DNA from: Kocuria rosea subsp. polaris
GTDB lineage: Bacteria > Actinomycetota > Actinomycetes > Actinomycetales > Micrococcaceae
Reading direction: 5' to 3'
Assembly (NCBI RefSeq): GCF_001483755.1
Contig: NZ_LQBK01000004.1
Location: 145,303 to 209,302, forward strand
Length of the DNA: 64,000 nt
Shown here piece after piece: positions 1-10,800 of this stretch. Made by a program: the position numbers and the translations under genes. The notes below the pieces were generated by a model that did no database searches, was not told the origin of the DNA, and saw only the letters and a program-made list of their open reading frames with translations. The stretch's first letter is position 1. Every line of letters begins with the position of its first letter.

Positions 1-410
1 TCCGGGCGCTGGCCATCATGGGCGCGCCCATGGGCGGGCCGATCCACGGGATGTGCTTACCCTCCGGCACGGCGGAGAGCCGCTCGAGCACGCGACGCCG
101 GCTGTCCTGCCAGGACGCCAGGATCGGGGCCGGGGGCCGTGCGGCACCCTCCTGGGCGCCGCGGTCGACGACGTCGGCCTCCGCCCGGAACCGCTCCCGC
201 AGCTGTGCGAAGACCTTGGGCTCCTCGAGGGCGGTCAGCACGGTCCGCTCCGTCCAGGTGAGGTGCGCGACCTGGTGGCGGATCGTCCACCCCTCCGCCG
301 GGGTGGGAGAGTCCCAGCCGGAGTCGGGCAGCTCACGCAGCAACGCCTCCAGGAGGTCGCCCTCCACACGCAGGTCGGCCAACAGGGCGGTGAGGTCGGG
401 GTTGGTCATG
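1..410 (-). CDS. TIGR03084-type mycothiol-dependent metal-binding protein (N-terminal part)
   Basis: The gene starts at the ATG whose complement is at 408-410 and runs off the left end of the window, so about 136 residues are visible. The start MTNPDLTALLADL, the WTIRHQVAHL segment (His49 is the expected metal ligand of this four-helix DinB-like fold) and the PWIGPPMGAPMMASAR stretch near the window edge match the TIGR03084 family of the mycothiol-dependent enzyme superfamily. The family is restricted to mycothiol-making actinobacteria and its substrate is mostly unknown. A GGTGAG stretch lies just upstream of the start. The gene follows the EcsC-like gene on the same strand after 25 nt, so the two could share a transcript. 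The catalytic half is outside the window. Confidence 0.8.
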
Positions 411-435
411 GACTCACCATATTTTGGAGAGACCC

Positions 436-1557
436 TCAGGATCGGTCGCACCGCTCTTGAAGCTCGGCGATGACTGTTTTCTCACGCGTGTTGACGGCAC
501 CGTCCACAGTTGCCACCCGCTCGGCTGCGTCGACAATGTCGCTCAGGTTTCCTGGTTCGGCGTCCAGGCGTCGCCACACCTCCGCGGGGTCGACATCGAC
601 GAGGCGAGCAAGCTGTTCGTCGATTACCTGGTGCCGATCTCGGACCAGCCTCACTAGGTGACGGATCAGCAGGGCCTCGTCGTCGGCGATTTTGCCGTCC
701 GCCATGATGACGAGCCAGGCGACCCACAGCATCAGCTGCGGATGCCGACTCCGCTCACTCAGATTCTCGGCGAGTTCGATCACCCGCGCCTCGTTCCGGA
801 AGACAGCTTGCGCGTGCCGCCCCGCGACCAACGTCGTGTAGCGGTTCAGCACCACCGCGAGCGGAACGCCAACGAGCGGAATGCCGATCTTGATGACGTT
901 GCGCTGCAGAAGGAACTTGCCGACCACCGGAAGCCCCTTCCCAGCGGCCAGGACTCCTTTGGAATAGAAGCGCTTGATCACCGGCCGCATGACGGCTGGG
1001 ACGGCCTTGATCACGCCCCCACTCACGGCTTCCCCGCTCTTGATCGTGAAGGCCACCCGAATGAGCTTCCACAGGTCATCAGGGTCGGACAGGTCGAGGG
1101 GGACCCGGTAGAGGACTGCGACGTCGTAAGCCAGGCGGAGCTGGAGCCGGGTGATGTAAGCGACATCGACCATCATGGTCGTGACGGCGGCCGGGACGGT
1201 CGCCGCCGAGGCGCCACCAAGGCTCCCGAGGGTGGCGATGATGGCCGCCGAGTAGGCGCCGGCGGAGATCCCGCCTTCGAGCGCGGCGTACCTCGTTGCC
1301 ATCTTGATCCGCTGGTCGACGATGGCGTCCGCGGGTACGCCCTCGTACCGTGCCTGGAAGTACTGCCAGTTGACCTTGTCGGTGTAGGAGCCCAGGGCCT
1401 GAGCGCTGAGCTTGGTGAACCATCCTCCCGACTTGATGTCGTCCGGGCTCAGCCCCGTGACGAATTCCCTTAGCTTGTCTCGTTCATCCTCGACGACTTT
1501 CCGGTCGGCGTCATTGGCATCGTCGGCGTCGATACCGTCAATGGGAGCTTTGGACAT
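436..1557 (-). CDS. EcsC-family protein with C-terminal TerB-like domain
   Basis: This is a 373-aa protein. The ATG at 1557 (MSKAPIDGID) is preferred over an upstream start at 1617 because GGGAGGA sits 7 nt before it. The middle (about residues 40-250) looks like the EcsC family (PF12787): an amphipathic, Gly/Ala-rich segment around AAIIATLGSLGGASAAT and further hydrophobic stretches, usually membrane-associated. The last 100 residues (MLWVAWLVIMADGKIADDE onward, then ATVDGAVNTREK) resemble a TerB/tellurite-resistance-type helical domain with its two acidic 'ADG/VDG' turns. EcsC proteins have no firmly established biochemical role. The gene lies at the left edge of the defence island. I cannot tell whether it is part of it. 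Confidence 0.65.
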   Translation of the reverse strand: MSKAPIDGIDADDANDADRKVVEDERDKLREFVTGLSPDDIKSGGWFTKLSAQALGSYTDKVNWQYFQARYEGVPADAIVDQRIKMATRYAALEGGISAGAYSAAIIATLGSLGGASAATVPAAVTTMMVDVAYITRLQLRLAYDVAVLYRVPLDLSDPDDLWKLIRVAFTIKSGEAVSGGVIKAVPAVMRPVIKRFYSKGVLAAGKGLPVVGKFLLQRNVIKIGIPLVGVPLAVVLNRYTTLVAGRHAQAVFRNEARVIELAENLSERSRHPQLMLWVAWLVIMADGKIADDEALLIRHLVRLVRDRHQVIDEQLARLVDVDPAEVWRRLDAEPGNLSDIVDAAERVATVDGAVNTREKTVIAELQERCDRS

Positions 1558-2424
1558 GTCGAGTCCTCCCGAGTGGGTCAGCGTCCAGCTTGGTTGCCGG
1601 ACTTTGGACGAACTCACTGACCTCCCAACAGGGTGGCCCAGCGATGAGCACGGCTGTTGACTCTCAGCGGCGTAGATCCAATGTTTTTACATACTAATGG
1701 CGCAGGCGACATCTCCGGGAGCGCCGAGCCCTTTCACGTTCAACAGCGAACAAGTTTCGCGGCGGGGCGCTGCCAGCGGCGGACCCAAATCAAGTTAGGC
1801 ACCGTTGATGGGCGCTCGGCTCACATCACATCGTCTGGCGAGGCGATGTTCCGCCGTTTCCACGCTCTCTGCAGCACCGCCCGGTCCTTCCTGGGGCGTC
1901 CAAAGTGCGGCCGCTCCTATCCCCGGCCAACTCATGCCCTCATTCCCGTCTCTCCCATGATTCGAAGAGTATGTATGAACGCGAATCTATCGTTCAGCGG
2001 GGGGTGCCGATGTCCGATGGGCGCGGAGATGACGGCAGACGAGACGGCTTGGGTGTGCAGCGGTGAGCGCAGCTCAGTGCGCCCCAGAGCTCTGCACCGC
2101 CAGGTCCGACACCCCCGGGTTCCTGAAAGGAGCCCATGGCCCTTCACTGCCCTCTACACCGGCACCTCCTCGTGGTTGCCGCGTCACGACCTTGGTGCCG
2201 CGGTGCCTTCTGAAAACGCCACCACCTCGGAAATCGAACAACGGGTGAAGCAGAAACATGAGGCCGGAATGCCGGTGCGCCAAGGAGTGCCGATCCAGTG
2301 GAGCTACGGCCTCTTCCGTAACAGGAACCTCGTCCTCACCCCGACTTCCTGGTGCGCGACTTGATGCGAATCCTGGCAAAGTCGAGGGTCTCGTGCCGGC
2401 GGCACGTGCAGGGGGTTGGGTCGA
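1558..2424. other. 867-bp gap without a convincing gene
   Basis: Open frames exist here (for example 235 codons on the plus strand at 1657-2364), but none has a good ribosome site, a recognisable motif or actinobacterial third-position GC bias. The stretch is less GC-rich than the flanking genes and separates the EcsC-like gene from the 3' end of the minus-strand helicase. It is the likely left junction of the defence island. I see no tRNA, integrase fragment or attachment-site repeat in it. A short hairpin (CGTGCC-GGC-GGCACG, 2392-2406) lies just beyond the helicase stop and could help end its transcript, although no T-run follows. Confidence 0.5.
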
Positions 2425-5400
2425 TCACAGGGACTGGTAGACCTCCGAGATCTTGTAGATCGCCCGTGCTTCCATTTCCACCGGGTCCGAGACCAAAACG
2501 CGAGAGCCGATTTCGGTGCGCGCTTCTTCAAGAGATTGCTCGAGCTGGGCGAGCCTGCCCTCCCCCCGTAGCCAAAGGGGGTGGGCAAGGAGTATTCCTC
2601 GGTGGTCCGGCATGGACAGTAGCGGAAGTTCGAGTGGACCGACCTCCTGGAGGTCGACTTTGTCCCCGAGGGCCTCGGCCACCTGGCGCCGCAGAGAGCG
2701 CGCATTCGCATCCCATCTCCGTACGTCGAGCTGCCGTCCAAGTGCCAAATCGGTCATGTCCAGAGCCAGACGCCAATTGATGGCGCCGTGCAGTTTCTGG
2801 TTGTCCCAACTACGTAAACAGTCTGGGCACGAGCCCATGCAGATCGAAGCATGCTCGTGCGTGTCGAAATCATCACCCAACACATGCCGAGCGTGGCGGA
2901 GGAGTTCCGCGACGGATGTCTTGCGTGCGAGCTCTACCGCGTAGCCGGCGCCGTTCTCGGCTGAGTCGGCGATGAACACCCGGAAGAGTTCCCGCCCTTG
3001 TCGGGTGAACGGTTGAAGGCCTGACTGGAGTTCTTGCGGATCGATGTCGAGCATGGTCTGGGCCGCCCTGCGGAGCAGCTCGGACCACGAAAGGAACGCC
3101 GCGTGTCCCCCTGGCATGTGATTCGTCCCAGCCACGACCTTCTCGCCGCTGATCGGGTCAGGCTGCAGTTCGATGGTCAGCACATCGGTGACTTTGAGCT
3201 CGCCGATGGCGGCATTGTCAAGATGAAGGTCTTTGTTCGGCTTGGGGGTCCAGCCGGAGTATTGGACAGACTCACCTCCCACGATCACTGACCGATCCGA
3301 TGGTGAAGCGCGGTACATGCTGTACAGGCGTCCACGATTGTCGTTGTACCGGACGATCTTGCTCTGCTCGTACAGACGCACATCGGTGTGTGCAATTGTT
3401 CGGGACTCGGAAGGATCGCCCACCGGGAAGAACGCGGGGGAAGAACTGGACTGCGGTACGGTCCGATCTCGGGTGAAGGGCTGGGTGTATCGGCCGGTGC
3501 GGAAGCCCAAAGGCTCATACATGCGGAAGACACGTCGTGGCTCATTGCAAACAGGACAGTCTCTGACGTCGTCGATGGATTTCACCAGCTCGACGATCCC
3601 GCACTGGTCGCAGACCTCGACGTGCTGGGCCGGACCCAACGGGTTGTCGACCTGCTGGAACTGACCCTCGCGACGCTCGAATGCCTCAAAGCCGACGCAG
3701 AGGTGGACCAAACCATCGCGAACTACTTCTTGCCCCGGGGCGTAGTGACCGATGGCCTGAGTGAGGGAGCGGTCGGCCACGGTCACTGCATCCACGTCAC
3801 TGGTCGGCTTGTGAGCGGGTGCGTCGTAGAGACCACGGACGCGGGTGGGGAAACCGAACATGGGGAGCAAGCCGCCTTCGGCGAGCACGAGGGAAAGCTG
3901 TGCCTGAGAATCGGTGGCCTCGGAGACCAGTTCATCGATCCGCGAGGGCAGATCCTCCTGAAGTTCGCGCACGAGTTCCTGATGGAGCTCCGCAGACAGT
4001 TCCACCCCGTGCGTCATGGTCACGACAACTTGCTGCAGGAACGCGGTATCTTTCAGCTGACTCAGCACATGTGGCTTGTACCCGGCCCACTCCTCGACGG
4101 TGCCGAAGGACCCGTGAAGGCTCTCCGGTCGCCATTCCGGCGAATTGGGAACGCGGAGGAAAGCTTGGTGTAATACCTCGGAGGCGACTACCCGCCGAAG
4201 GATCTGGAGCCGATCGGTAGTCAGGAAGGGTTGGGGAGGAACGTCCCCGGTCATGCGCTCGGGGTGCTGGAAATAGTACTCGTCGTGGGCGGAGTCGCGG
4301 CAGGCGGTCACCGCGTAGGAGAAGGCCTGACCGGCACGTCCGGCTCGTCCCACGCGTTGCTGATAGTTGAAACGTTGCGGGGGCATGTTGGCCATCAAGG
4401 TCAGGTTCAGCGCTCCGATGTCCACGCCGGCTTCCATCGTGGTGGTGACGCTGAGGACGTCCAAGGAGCACGTGAGTTCGTTCTCGGCAGGCTGCGGGCG
4501 TTGGACGCCGCGGAACCACCGTTGGCGACGGCGTTGCTCCTCCGGCGGCTTGGTCTGGGCCGTCAGTTCCGCCACGGCAATGCGCCGGCTCTGTTGCTCG
4601 GACATCCATGCCACGTAACTGTCCGGTACCTCGGATAGCGGCAATTGCTCCAAATCTGTGCCGCTGCAACCAGCATTGGCGCAGGCCCCACCGGATGGGT
4701 GGAGGTGCACGTAACGACACGTGCGGCAAACCCACGCGTCGCCACCTGGTCTGGAGACCAGCAAGCCGTCGAGGGCGGTGTCGGGGCTCACGGTCCAGGT
4801 CTGGACGTCGACGAGGCCGTAGCGTCCGAGCAAGTGAATGATGCGTTCCCCGAGTTCGTCCGGGTTCAGGTCGTGAACGGTTGCCACCCGAAGCATGTAG
4901 TCCTTGATTGCCAGCGGCATGTCCCGGGGACGGGGCTTTCTCAGCGAACTCCCAATGCCCAGGATGCGCAGGACCGAGGACAGCACGTGCAGCATTTTGT
5001 CGCCGGACAATGGGGTCGCGTCGGGAATGTGACTCGGACGCACCCAGCACACGAGCGCGCTCTCGAGGTCATGGCGCTTGGAGGCGTAGAGAACGGACAA
5101 CAGCTCGGTTTGCAGCTGTCGAGTGATGCTGAGCTGTCGCTCGGCAGCCACGGTGTTGGAACGCCGTTGCCAGAGGCCTGTACGGGGAGGATCAAAACAC
5201 TCGTACCAAGGCACCATGTCCGCATCGTGGCCGGCCGACTCACCGGGGCCTCCCGGGTTGACCCCCAGCTCGACGCAACGGTGGATCACCTGATCGGTGA
5301 GTGCCTTCCAGGACACGCTGTCGGTCTGTTGGCCGGCTGCCCATTCATCCCACACTGCTAGTTGCTCGGTAGTGGCGGTGCCGGTCGCTACGGGAACGAC

Positions 5401-7827
5401 GACGGTAATCAGGTCAGGTCTCTGGGCGATGACTTCCTGTGCGAGCTGTACCAGGTCCGACGGCATGCTGGCGGAGCCCTCCGTGAAGAGCCGTTTGACC
5501 GCTTCCGTGCGGTCCGCCGACCACGCGTTGCGGACGGCGTCCACAGCAACCTGTGTGAGGACGTCGGAGTACTGCCGCCGATTCAGGGAGGCGGACGTCC
5601 GGGCGGCGAGGTCGCGGTTGTCCGAGAAGATGATGGTCTTGTAGGCAGAGGGGTCCTCACCGAGAGTGCGGGGAATCTGCCTCATGAAGGTCTGGATGAT
5701 TTCCTGATTCTGCGCACGGTGCGACCGGATCGGGGAATAGATCGCGCCGGCTTCGAACATGGCTCGGTCCTGGCGACGGTTGGTAGAGGTACGACAGGCG
5801 GGACATGCGCTGGGAAGTGCCGCGACGTTGTCCACCGCGCCGCGTGCGCCGGCGGAGGCCAGCAGGACCGTCACATCATGCTGCCCTTCCTCAGCGGGGC
5901 CGCGGGCGTGCTTCGTGAGAACACCGCTGGCCGACAGCCGGGCAGGCGCAAACCGGAATTGGACGTTGTTGTGGCTCCAGGCCTCTTGAGTCGTTCCATC
6001 CACCCGGTGAGGCCAAATCCACCGATATTCGCGTCGACGGCGTGCGCTGACTCGCGGAGAGGCGTCAACGTTCATACCGGCAGGTGAGGCACCCAATATT
6101 TCGTCGTCGTCCGATTCGGGGAACGGCAGCCAGTACCCACCGAGGCTGAGGTCGCCACAGTCGGTGCAGACCAGCGCCTCCAGCACGCGCCCTCCACAGT
6201 CCGCGCAAGCGGCACGAGGTGACAAGTACAGTCGGCCAACGCTGCGAGGCTTCTGCTGCTCGCTCGTCGAACCGGAGGCCGTAGCTTCTTCCGACGTCGC
6301 CGGAACACCATCGCACTTGGGATTGACACAGGCCCAGAGCCCCGGCACGGAACGGCTGAAGAGATGGGCACGCAAGGGGACCCGGGAACCCTCGGCGCAC
6401 TCCTCGGAGATGCGGGACAGGCAATGACTCAATCGCTGCAGGGCGTCCTCGGACGCATCCCCTGGGAAGAGCCGTTCCGAAAGTCTGGTCAACGATGTGG
6501 CGCGCAGACGGGAGATCGGGACGTCGTCATAGCAGGCGGCGGCGATGCGCTCAGGGAGCACCTCGGCCGGAAGTGTTTGCTCCTGGCCCTTGCCGAGGGG
6601 CTGGAACGCGGGTATGTCCGCGGGCTCACCCGGGTCCACGCGAAACGTGCTGCGGTCCGCACCGAAGAAGTCCTGAAGGTATTGGAGTCCGCTCTCGTCA
6701 GCTTCCAAAGACGCGGACGAGCCGATGATCTGCAGCTGTGGGTGGTCGGGATGCAAGCCGAGGCGGTCGAAGAGCTTGCGCATGACATAGGCGACTTCGG
6801 TGCCCGATGTTCCACGGAAGGTGTGCAGCTCGTCGACGGCCACGGTGAAGACGTGGTCGGGAGATACCTTGAGCCACTCCCGAGTGGCTCGGAACACCGG
6901 GGCCTCGAAATCGCGCATGAGGACGGCATTGAGCATGGCGTAGTTGGTCACCATGATGTCCGGCGGGGCGGCCACCACGTCCCACTTGGTCATCAACTCG
7001 TTGCGGCGAGGATCCGTGAACAGGGCTTGGTCCTTCTCGTCGATGTCGCGAAGAGCGTCGAACTCCTCGGCCATGGACCGGAGCTGGTCGCGCACATGCC
7101 TGGATCGCGACGCCGTCGGTTTCTTGCCGTCTCGGAGGATGCTCCCGAGCGTGCCGCCTGTGTAACGGGCAAACCACAGGCGGGCTTGCGGGTTCGACTG
7201 CTCGATTCGTCGGCAGGCATCCCGGAGGCGAGTCAGCTGATCCTCGACGAGAGCGTTGGTGGGATACATGACAAGCGCGCGGACCGCCGCAGGGCGGGTC
7301 TCGGTCCGGCGGACCGGGCGCCAGGCGATGTCGCCGGGTTGCTCCCACCAAGCATCGACCGGACCCGGAGAAACCGCCCAGTCTGAGGATTCGGCCACCA
7401 GACGGGTCAGGATCGGCAGCAGGAAGGCTTCCGTCTTGCCGGAGCCTGTGCCGGCCGTCACGATGGTGTGCCGTTTGTCGGGGTGAGCGCCGAAGCTGGT
7501 GAGAAAAGCGTTGGCTTGGTGCCCACGCAGTTTCACAGGTGCGTCGGTGTCGGTGTAACGCCCGAACAGGGCCCGACCGACCACTTCCGCGGCAAGCGGG
7601 TCTACGCTACATCGCCGGGCGATGTCTTTGAGCTTGATATTGGAGGCATAGGGAAGCACCGGCTCCAGGAGCGGCTCAGCGAGGAGCCGGCCGGGTTCCT
7701 GGAGGAGCGCAGCACGCTCCTTGGCCAGTTCTTTGTCACGCAGCATGAACTCGGATTCGTAGTGGCGCAGGTACGCCTCTTGGAGGTCGGCTGCCAGATC
7801 GGACGGTGGGGGCAGAACGGGGGTCAC
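2425..7827 (-). CDS. Giant DEAD/DEAH helicase with DUF1998, DruE-like (Druantia-type defence)
   Basis: This is an 1800-aa SF2 helicase. Walker A (TAGTGSGKTEAF) is at residues about 124-135 and the DEAH-type box reads DELH at 332-335. Motif VI (QRVGRAGRAG) lies near 1160. The DUF1998 signature, with a CMGSCPDCLRSW cluster followed by LHGAINWRLALD, lies near 1655-1680. Several further Cys pairs look zinc-binding, near residues 500-550, 677, 1035-1052 and 1405-1428. A single giant helicase-DUF1998 protein of this length is the hallmark of DruE. In type III Druantia it is paired with one large upstream protein, as here, where the partner stops 2 nt before this start. DISARM instead splits the helicase (DrmA) and DUF1998 (DrmB). 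The role is presumed phage-DNA sensing or processing. The family call is strong; the Druantia assignment is inference. Confidence 0.8.
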   Translation of the reverse strand: MTPVLPPPSDLAADLQEAYLRHYESEFMLRDKELAKERAALLQEPGRLLAEPLLEPVLPYASNIKLKDIARRCSVDPLAAEVVGRALFGRYTDTDAPVKLRGHQANAFLTSFGAHPDKRHTIVTAGTGSGKTEAFLLPILTRLVAESSDWAVSPGPVDAWWEQPGDIAWRPVRRTETRPAAVRALVMYPTNALVEDQLTRLRDACRRIEQSNPQARLWFARYTGGTLGSILRDGKKPTASRSRHVRDQLRSMAEEFDALRDIDEKDQALFTDPRRNELMTKWDVVAAPPDIMVTNYAMLNAVLMRDFEAPVFRATREWLKVSPDHVFTVAVDELHTFRGTSGTEVAYVMRKLFDRLGLHPDHPQLQIIGSSASLEADESGLQYLQDFFGADRSTFRVDPGEPADIPAFQPLGKGQEQTLPAEVLPERIAAACYDDVPISRLRATSLTRLSERLFPGDASEDALQRLSHCLSRISEECAEGSRVPLRAHLFSRSVPGLWACVNPKCDGVPATSEEATASGSTSEQQKPRSVGRLYLSPRAACADCGGRVLEALVCTDCGDLSLGGYWLPFPESDDDEILGASPAGMNVDASPRVSARRRREYRWIWPHRVDGTTQEAWSHNNVQFRFAPARLSASGVLTKHARGPAEEGQHDVTVLLASAGARGAVDNVAALPSACPACRTSTNRRQDRAMFEAGAIYSPIRSHRAQNQEIIQTFMRQIPRTLGEDPSAYKTIIFSDNRDLAARTSASLNRRQYSDVLTQVAVDAVRNAWSADRTEAVKRLFTEGSASMPSDLVQLAQEVIAQRPDLITVVVPVATGTATTEQLAVWDEWAAGQQTDSVSWKALTDQVIHRCVELGVNPGGPGESAGHDADMVPWYECFDPPRTGLWQRRSNTVAAERQLSITRQLQTELLSVLYASKRHDLESALVCWVRPSHIPDATPLSGDKMLHVLSSVLRILGIGSSLRKPRPRDMPLAIKDYMLRVATVHDLNPDELGERIIHLLGRYGLVDVQTWTVSPDTALDGLLVSRPGGDAWVCRTCRYVHLHPSGGACANAGCSGTDLEQLPLSEVPDSYVAWMSEQQSRRIAVAELTAQTKPPEEQRRRQRWFRGVQRPQPAENELTCSLDVLSVTTTMEAGVDIGALNLTLMANMPPQRFNYQQRVGRAGRAGQAFSYAVTACRDSAHDEYYFQHPERMTGDVPPQPFLTTDRLQILRRVVASEVLHQAFLRVPNSPEWRPESLHGSFGTVEEWAGYKPHVLSQLKDTAFLQQVVVTMTHGVELSAELHQELVRELQEDLPSRIDELVSEATDSQAQLSLVLAEGGLLPMFGFPTRVRGLYDAPAHKPTSDVDAVTVADRSLTQAIGHYAPGQEVVRDGLVHLCVGFEAFERREGQFQQVDNPLGPAQHVEVCDQCGIVELVKSIDDVRDCPVCNEPRRVFRMYEPLGFRTGRYTQPFTRDRTVPQSSSSPAFFPVGDPSESRTIAHTDVRLYEQSKIVRYNDNRGRLYSMYRASPSDRSVIVGGESVQYSGWTPKPNKDLHLDNAAIGELKVTDVLTIELQPDPISGEKVVAGTNHMPGGHAAFLSWSELLRRAAQTMLDIDPQELQSGLQPFTRQGRELFRVFIADSAENGAGYAVELARKTSVAELLRHARHVLGDDFDTHEHASICMGSCPDCLRSWDNQKLHGAINWRLALDMTDLALGRQLDVRRWDANARSLRRQVAEALGDKVDLQEVGPLELPLLSMPDHRGILLAHPLWLRGEGRLAQLEQSLEEARTEIGSRVLVSDPVEMEARAIYKISEVYQSL

Positions 7828-7829
7828 AG

Positions 7830-10800
7830 TCAGACCATCTTTCCTGTGAGAGCAGCGGCGAGATCGATATCGACGTTCGGATAGACGATGGATCTGCGCT
7901 GTTTGTTGGATCGGGGCAGAGCAAAGGTCGATAGGACGACGGCTCTCTCATAGAGCCCGGGCAGGCGAGCTCCCAAAGGAACACGGAGCTCCTCGGCCTC
8001 GGCGTCATAGCTGATGAGCGCTCGTCGTTCGAGCGCCGCTGCTGCATGCTTGCCGAATTCTTTGTCGACGCGCAGACAGGTCACATCGTCGACCACCAGG
8101 TAGTGCTGTGTGATCCATCCACTGGTGTCCCGGTACAGACCGGCGGTCCCTATCCCGTCCACCGCTATCCAGGCAGCCTGTCCCACGGAGAACCAGTCGA
8201 GTTCCTGGCACGGTGAGGGCAACGGAATTTGGGGGAATCCGGCCAATGCCTCGGACAGGGGTGGGAGGCAATCGACCAGGACTTCGGCGGATCCGCAGTA
8301 CACCGTCTCCGGCACCAGATCGTCTGCGAGCTGGGAAAGGTCCGTGACGCGGACGACGGTGGGAGCTCCTTCATCGGTGGGCACTCGGCCGTCCGACAGA
8401 TCGATGAGTCGTTCCAACTGGGATTCGGACCATCCGCCGACGGCCGCCACGCCGTCACGGAACTCGACGAGCACGGGATCATTGATTTCCCAGTCGACGG
8501 CACGCATGTTCTCGTCGCGCCTGATCTCCAGAAACCCCGTCGACTCGAGGTCTCTGACCATCTCGTGCAGGTCGCTGGCATCCAGGTCCGTCTCCCGGGC
8601 CATGTAGCGGAGATCGGCCATCGTCCCGTACCCCAGGTGCACCATAAGGTCCTGAATCTCTTCCCGTCCCACCGCGTGCCGCATGGTCCGGGTCAACGGC
8701 GCGTAACGCGGCATCTCCTGCGCCGTCATGGGACCCCGCGTCTTGAGGTTGCCGGGGTCGAGCAGGTGCCTCTTTGTGAGGCCGCATTGACTGCAGCCCT
8801 TGTAGATCCACACGGCGCGCTTGCTGCGCTTGCGCGGTGTAGGAGGCAGGAGAAACCGGTGAGCCCCCGTGACGAGACACGAAGTCGGATCGGGGACCGG
8901 CAGACCGACGTGAGGCCGAGCCGTGGCCTGGCGAAGCTGGTTACGGCCGTCTTTCCACGGCAAGTCAGTACCTGGAACTGTGTTCGTTGTGTCGGCAGGA
9001 AACGCTTCTACGCGGGCCCCCTTAACAATGACGTCGTCATCGCCAATCTCCGCGGTCAATAGTTCGGCTGAAATCACCCCGCGCTGCATGTCGAGGTGGG
9101 CGAGGCCGGGCCTCTGCGACCACCGGCGCGCGTCCCTGTCGTCACCACGCTTGAGACGCAGGGAGCGTCGAATCTCCCGTACCGCAGAACCGGACGCTTG
9201 CGAGGCCACGACCGTGAAGTCCCGGCAAGGAATGTCAGCGGGCACCTCCAGAGTCAGAGGGGGCTCGGCCTTATCTGCCAGAACCTTGGTGCGACGAGCG
9301 ATCCCGTCGGACTCGACCTCCATCCACTCCAGGCGCACGGAGACGGGTAGTGATTCCGACGCCGTGACAGTCATCGACGGCTTGGATGTGTAGCTCCAGC
9401 GGGCGATGCGACCCGGTAGGCGCAGACCTCCGTTGAACTCGACCGACAGCGAGGTGAGGGGGGCGAGCATGTCGAGCCCGTGGCCCGTCTGCGTAGGGCT
9501 CGGAGGGCGAAGCAGGACGACCTTCTCGAAGATGTCCCATCCTTCTGGGACGCTGCCATGTCCGGCGAGGGAGTGGACGAATCCGGGCTCGGCACAGTCC
9601 GTGAGGAGGGACTTCACCCGGCTGACAAGGTTTCGGTCGTGCCGCACCAGAATGGATATTTCACGGCCGAGTTGGGCCCGAGGCGTTTCCAGGAAGCCTT
9701 GGATACTCTCGGAGCGAGAGAAAATAATCACGGGACGAGGAACTCGCTGGTGATTTCGCCCCACCGGGTCGGTGACATCCAGCTGACCCTCGAGTAGCGA
9801 TCGTTTGTTGATGTTGACGTCCTCAGCGGTGAATGCCACCGCGGTGGGAGTCGCCTGATCGACCGTCAACTGGATCGGCGAGTCCTCGGTCTGCAGGATC
9901 CAGCCATCGGCTGCTTCCGTGCCCTGCATCAGGGCGCCGAAGTGAAGTGTTCGTTGCCGAAGTTTCCGGCGTTGGGACCAGTAGGCGAGTTGCACTCGCC
10001 CGGGTCGCTTCTCGCCGGCCTCGTTCGGCTCGTCTTCCGGGGCCTCGGGAGTCCACGTGCTCAACTCCACAACGGCGATATCTGCCACTTGTTGACGTGC
10101 ACTCTCGTTCTCGAGGAGCCGCCGAAGGTTGGCCGTCAGGTCGTGGCTGGTCTCGCACCACTCACGAAGCATGACCGCCATGTCTTCGGGGCTCACACTG
10201 CCGCCTGGCTCGAGGTCGAACTGTCGGAACATGCGATGGAGGCGGGGGATGTCCGCCTCCCGGATGAGCGCCTGGGAGGTCGGCAAGCCCACATATCGGT
10301 AGCTGAACGCGGCGGCGCTCGGGAGCCCGAAGCGCCCATCGTGAAGTTCTAGCCAGTACGCCAGCGAGTCCCACCAGTTCTCGCTGCTGTGCCGGATGGC
10401 AGCTGAAACACGTCCGTGCTCGGACTGCGGAAGCATGAGCAGAGAGGTCAGGTGTGAATAGAAGCCGGAGTCGTGCGCGCCCGCTCCCAGGTCAGCCGTC
10501 CCTTGGAGCTCGGCCGCACGTGCCGTGAGTGCCAGCAGTCCCACCACGGGGGGTGCCGGCGCGTCCTGCGAACCGAAGCCGAGCTTCTTCTCGCGTTTGA
10601 GGCGTAGCCACCACCGGGTCAGCTCCCGGTCGAAGTGACGGAAAACTGGACCGGAATGACGCTGGAGGACGGCGTGAATGGCAGCCTGAAACTCCGGCTC
10701 TGCGCATTGGACCGGCAAATCCAACTGACTGGCCAGGGCATGGAACACGCTGTCTTCCATGTCCAGGTAGACGGGCTCACCGGCTCGGGATTCTTGAAAG

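Noticed and set aside
1657-2364. 235-codon plus-strand frame in the left gap
   Set aside because: No ribosome site, no motif and a composition like random sequence; listed only as a gap.
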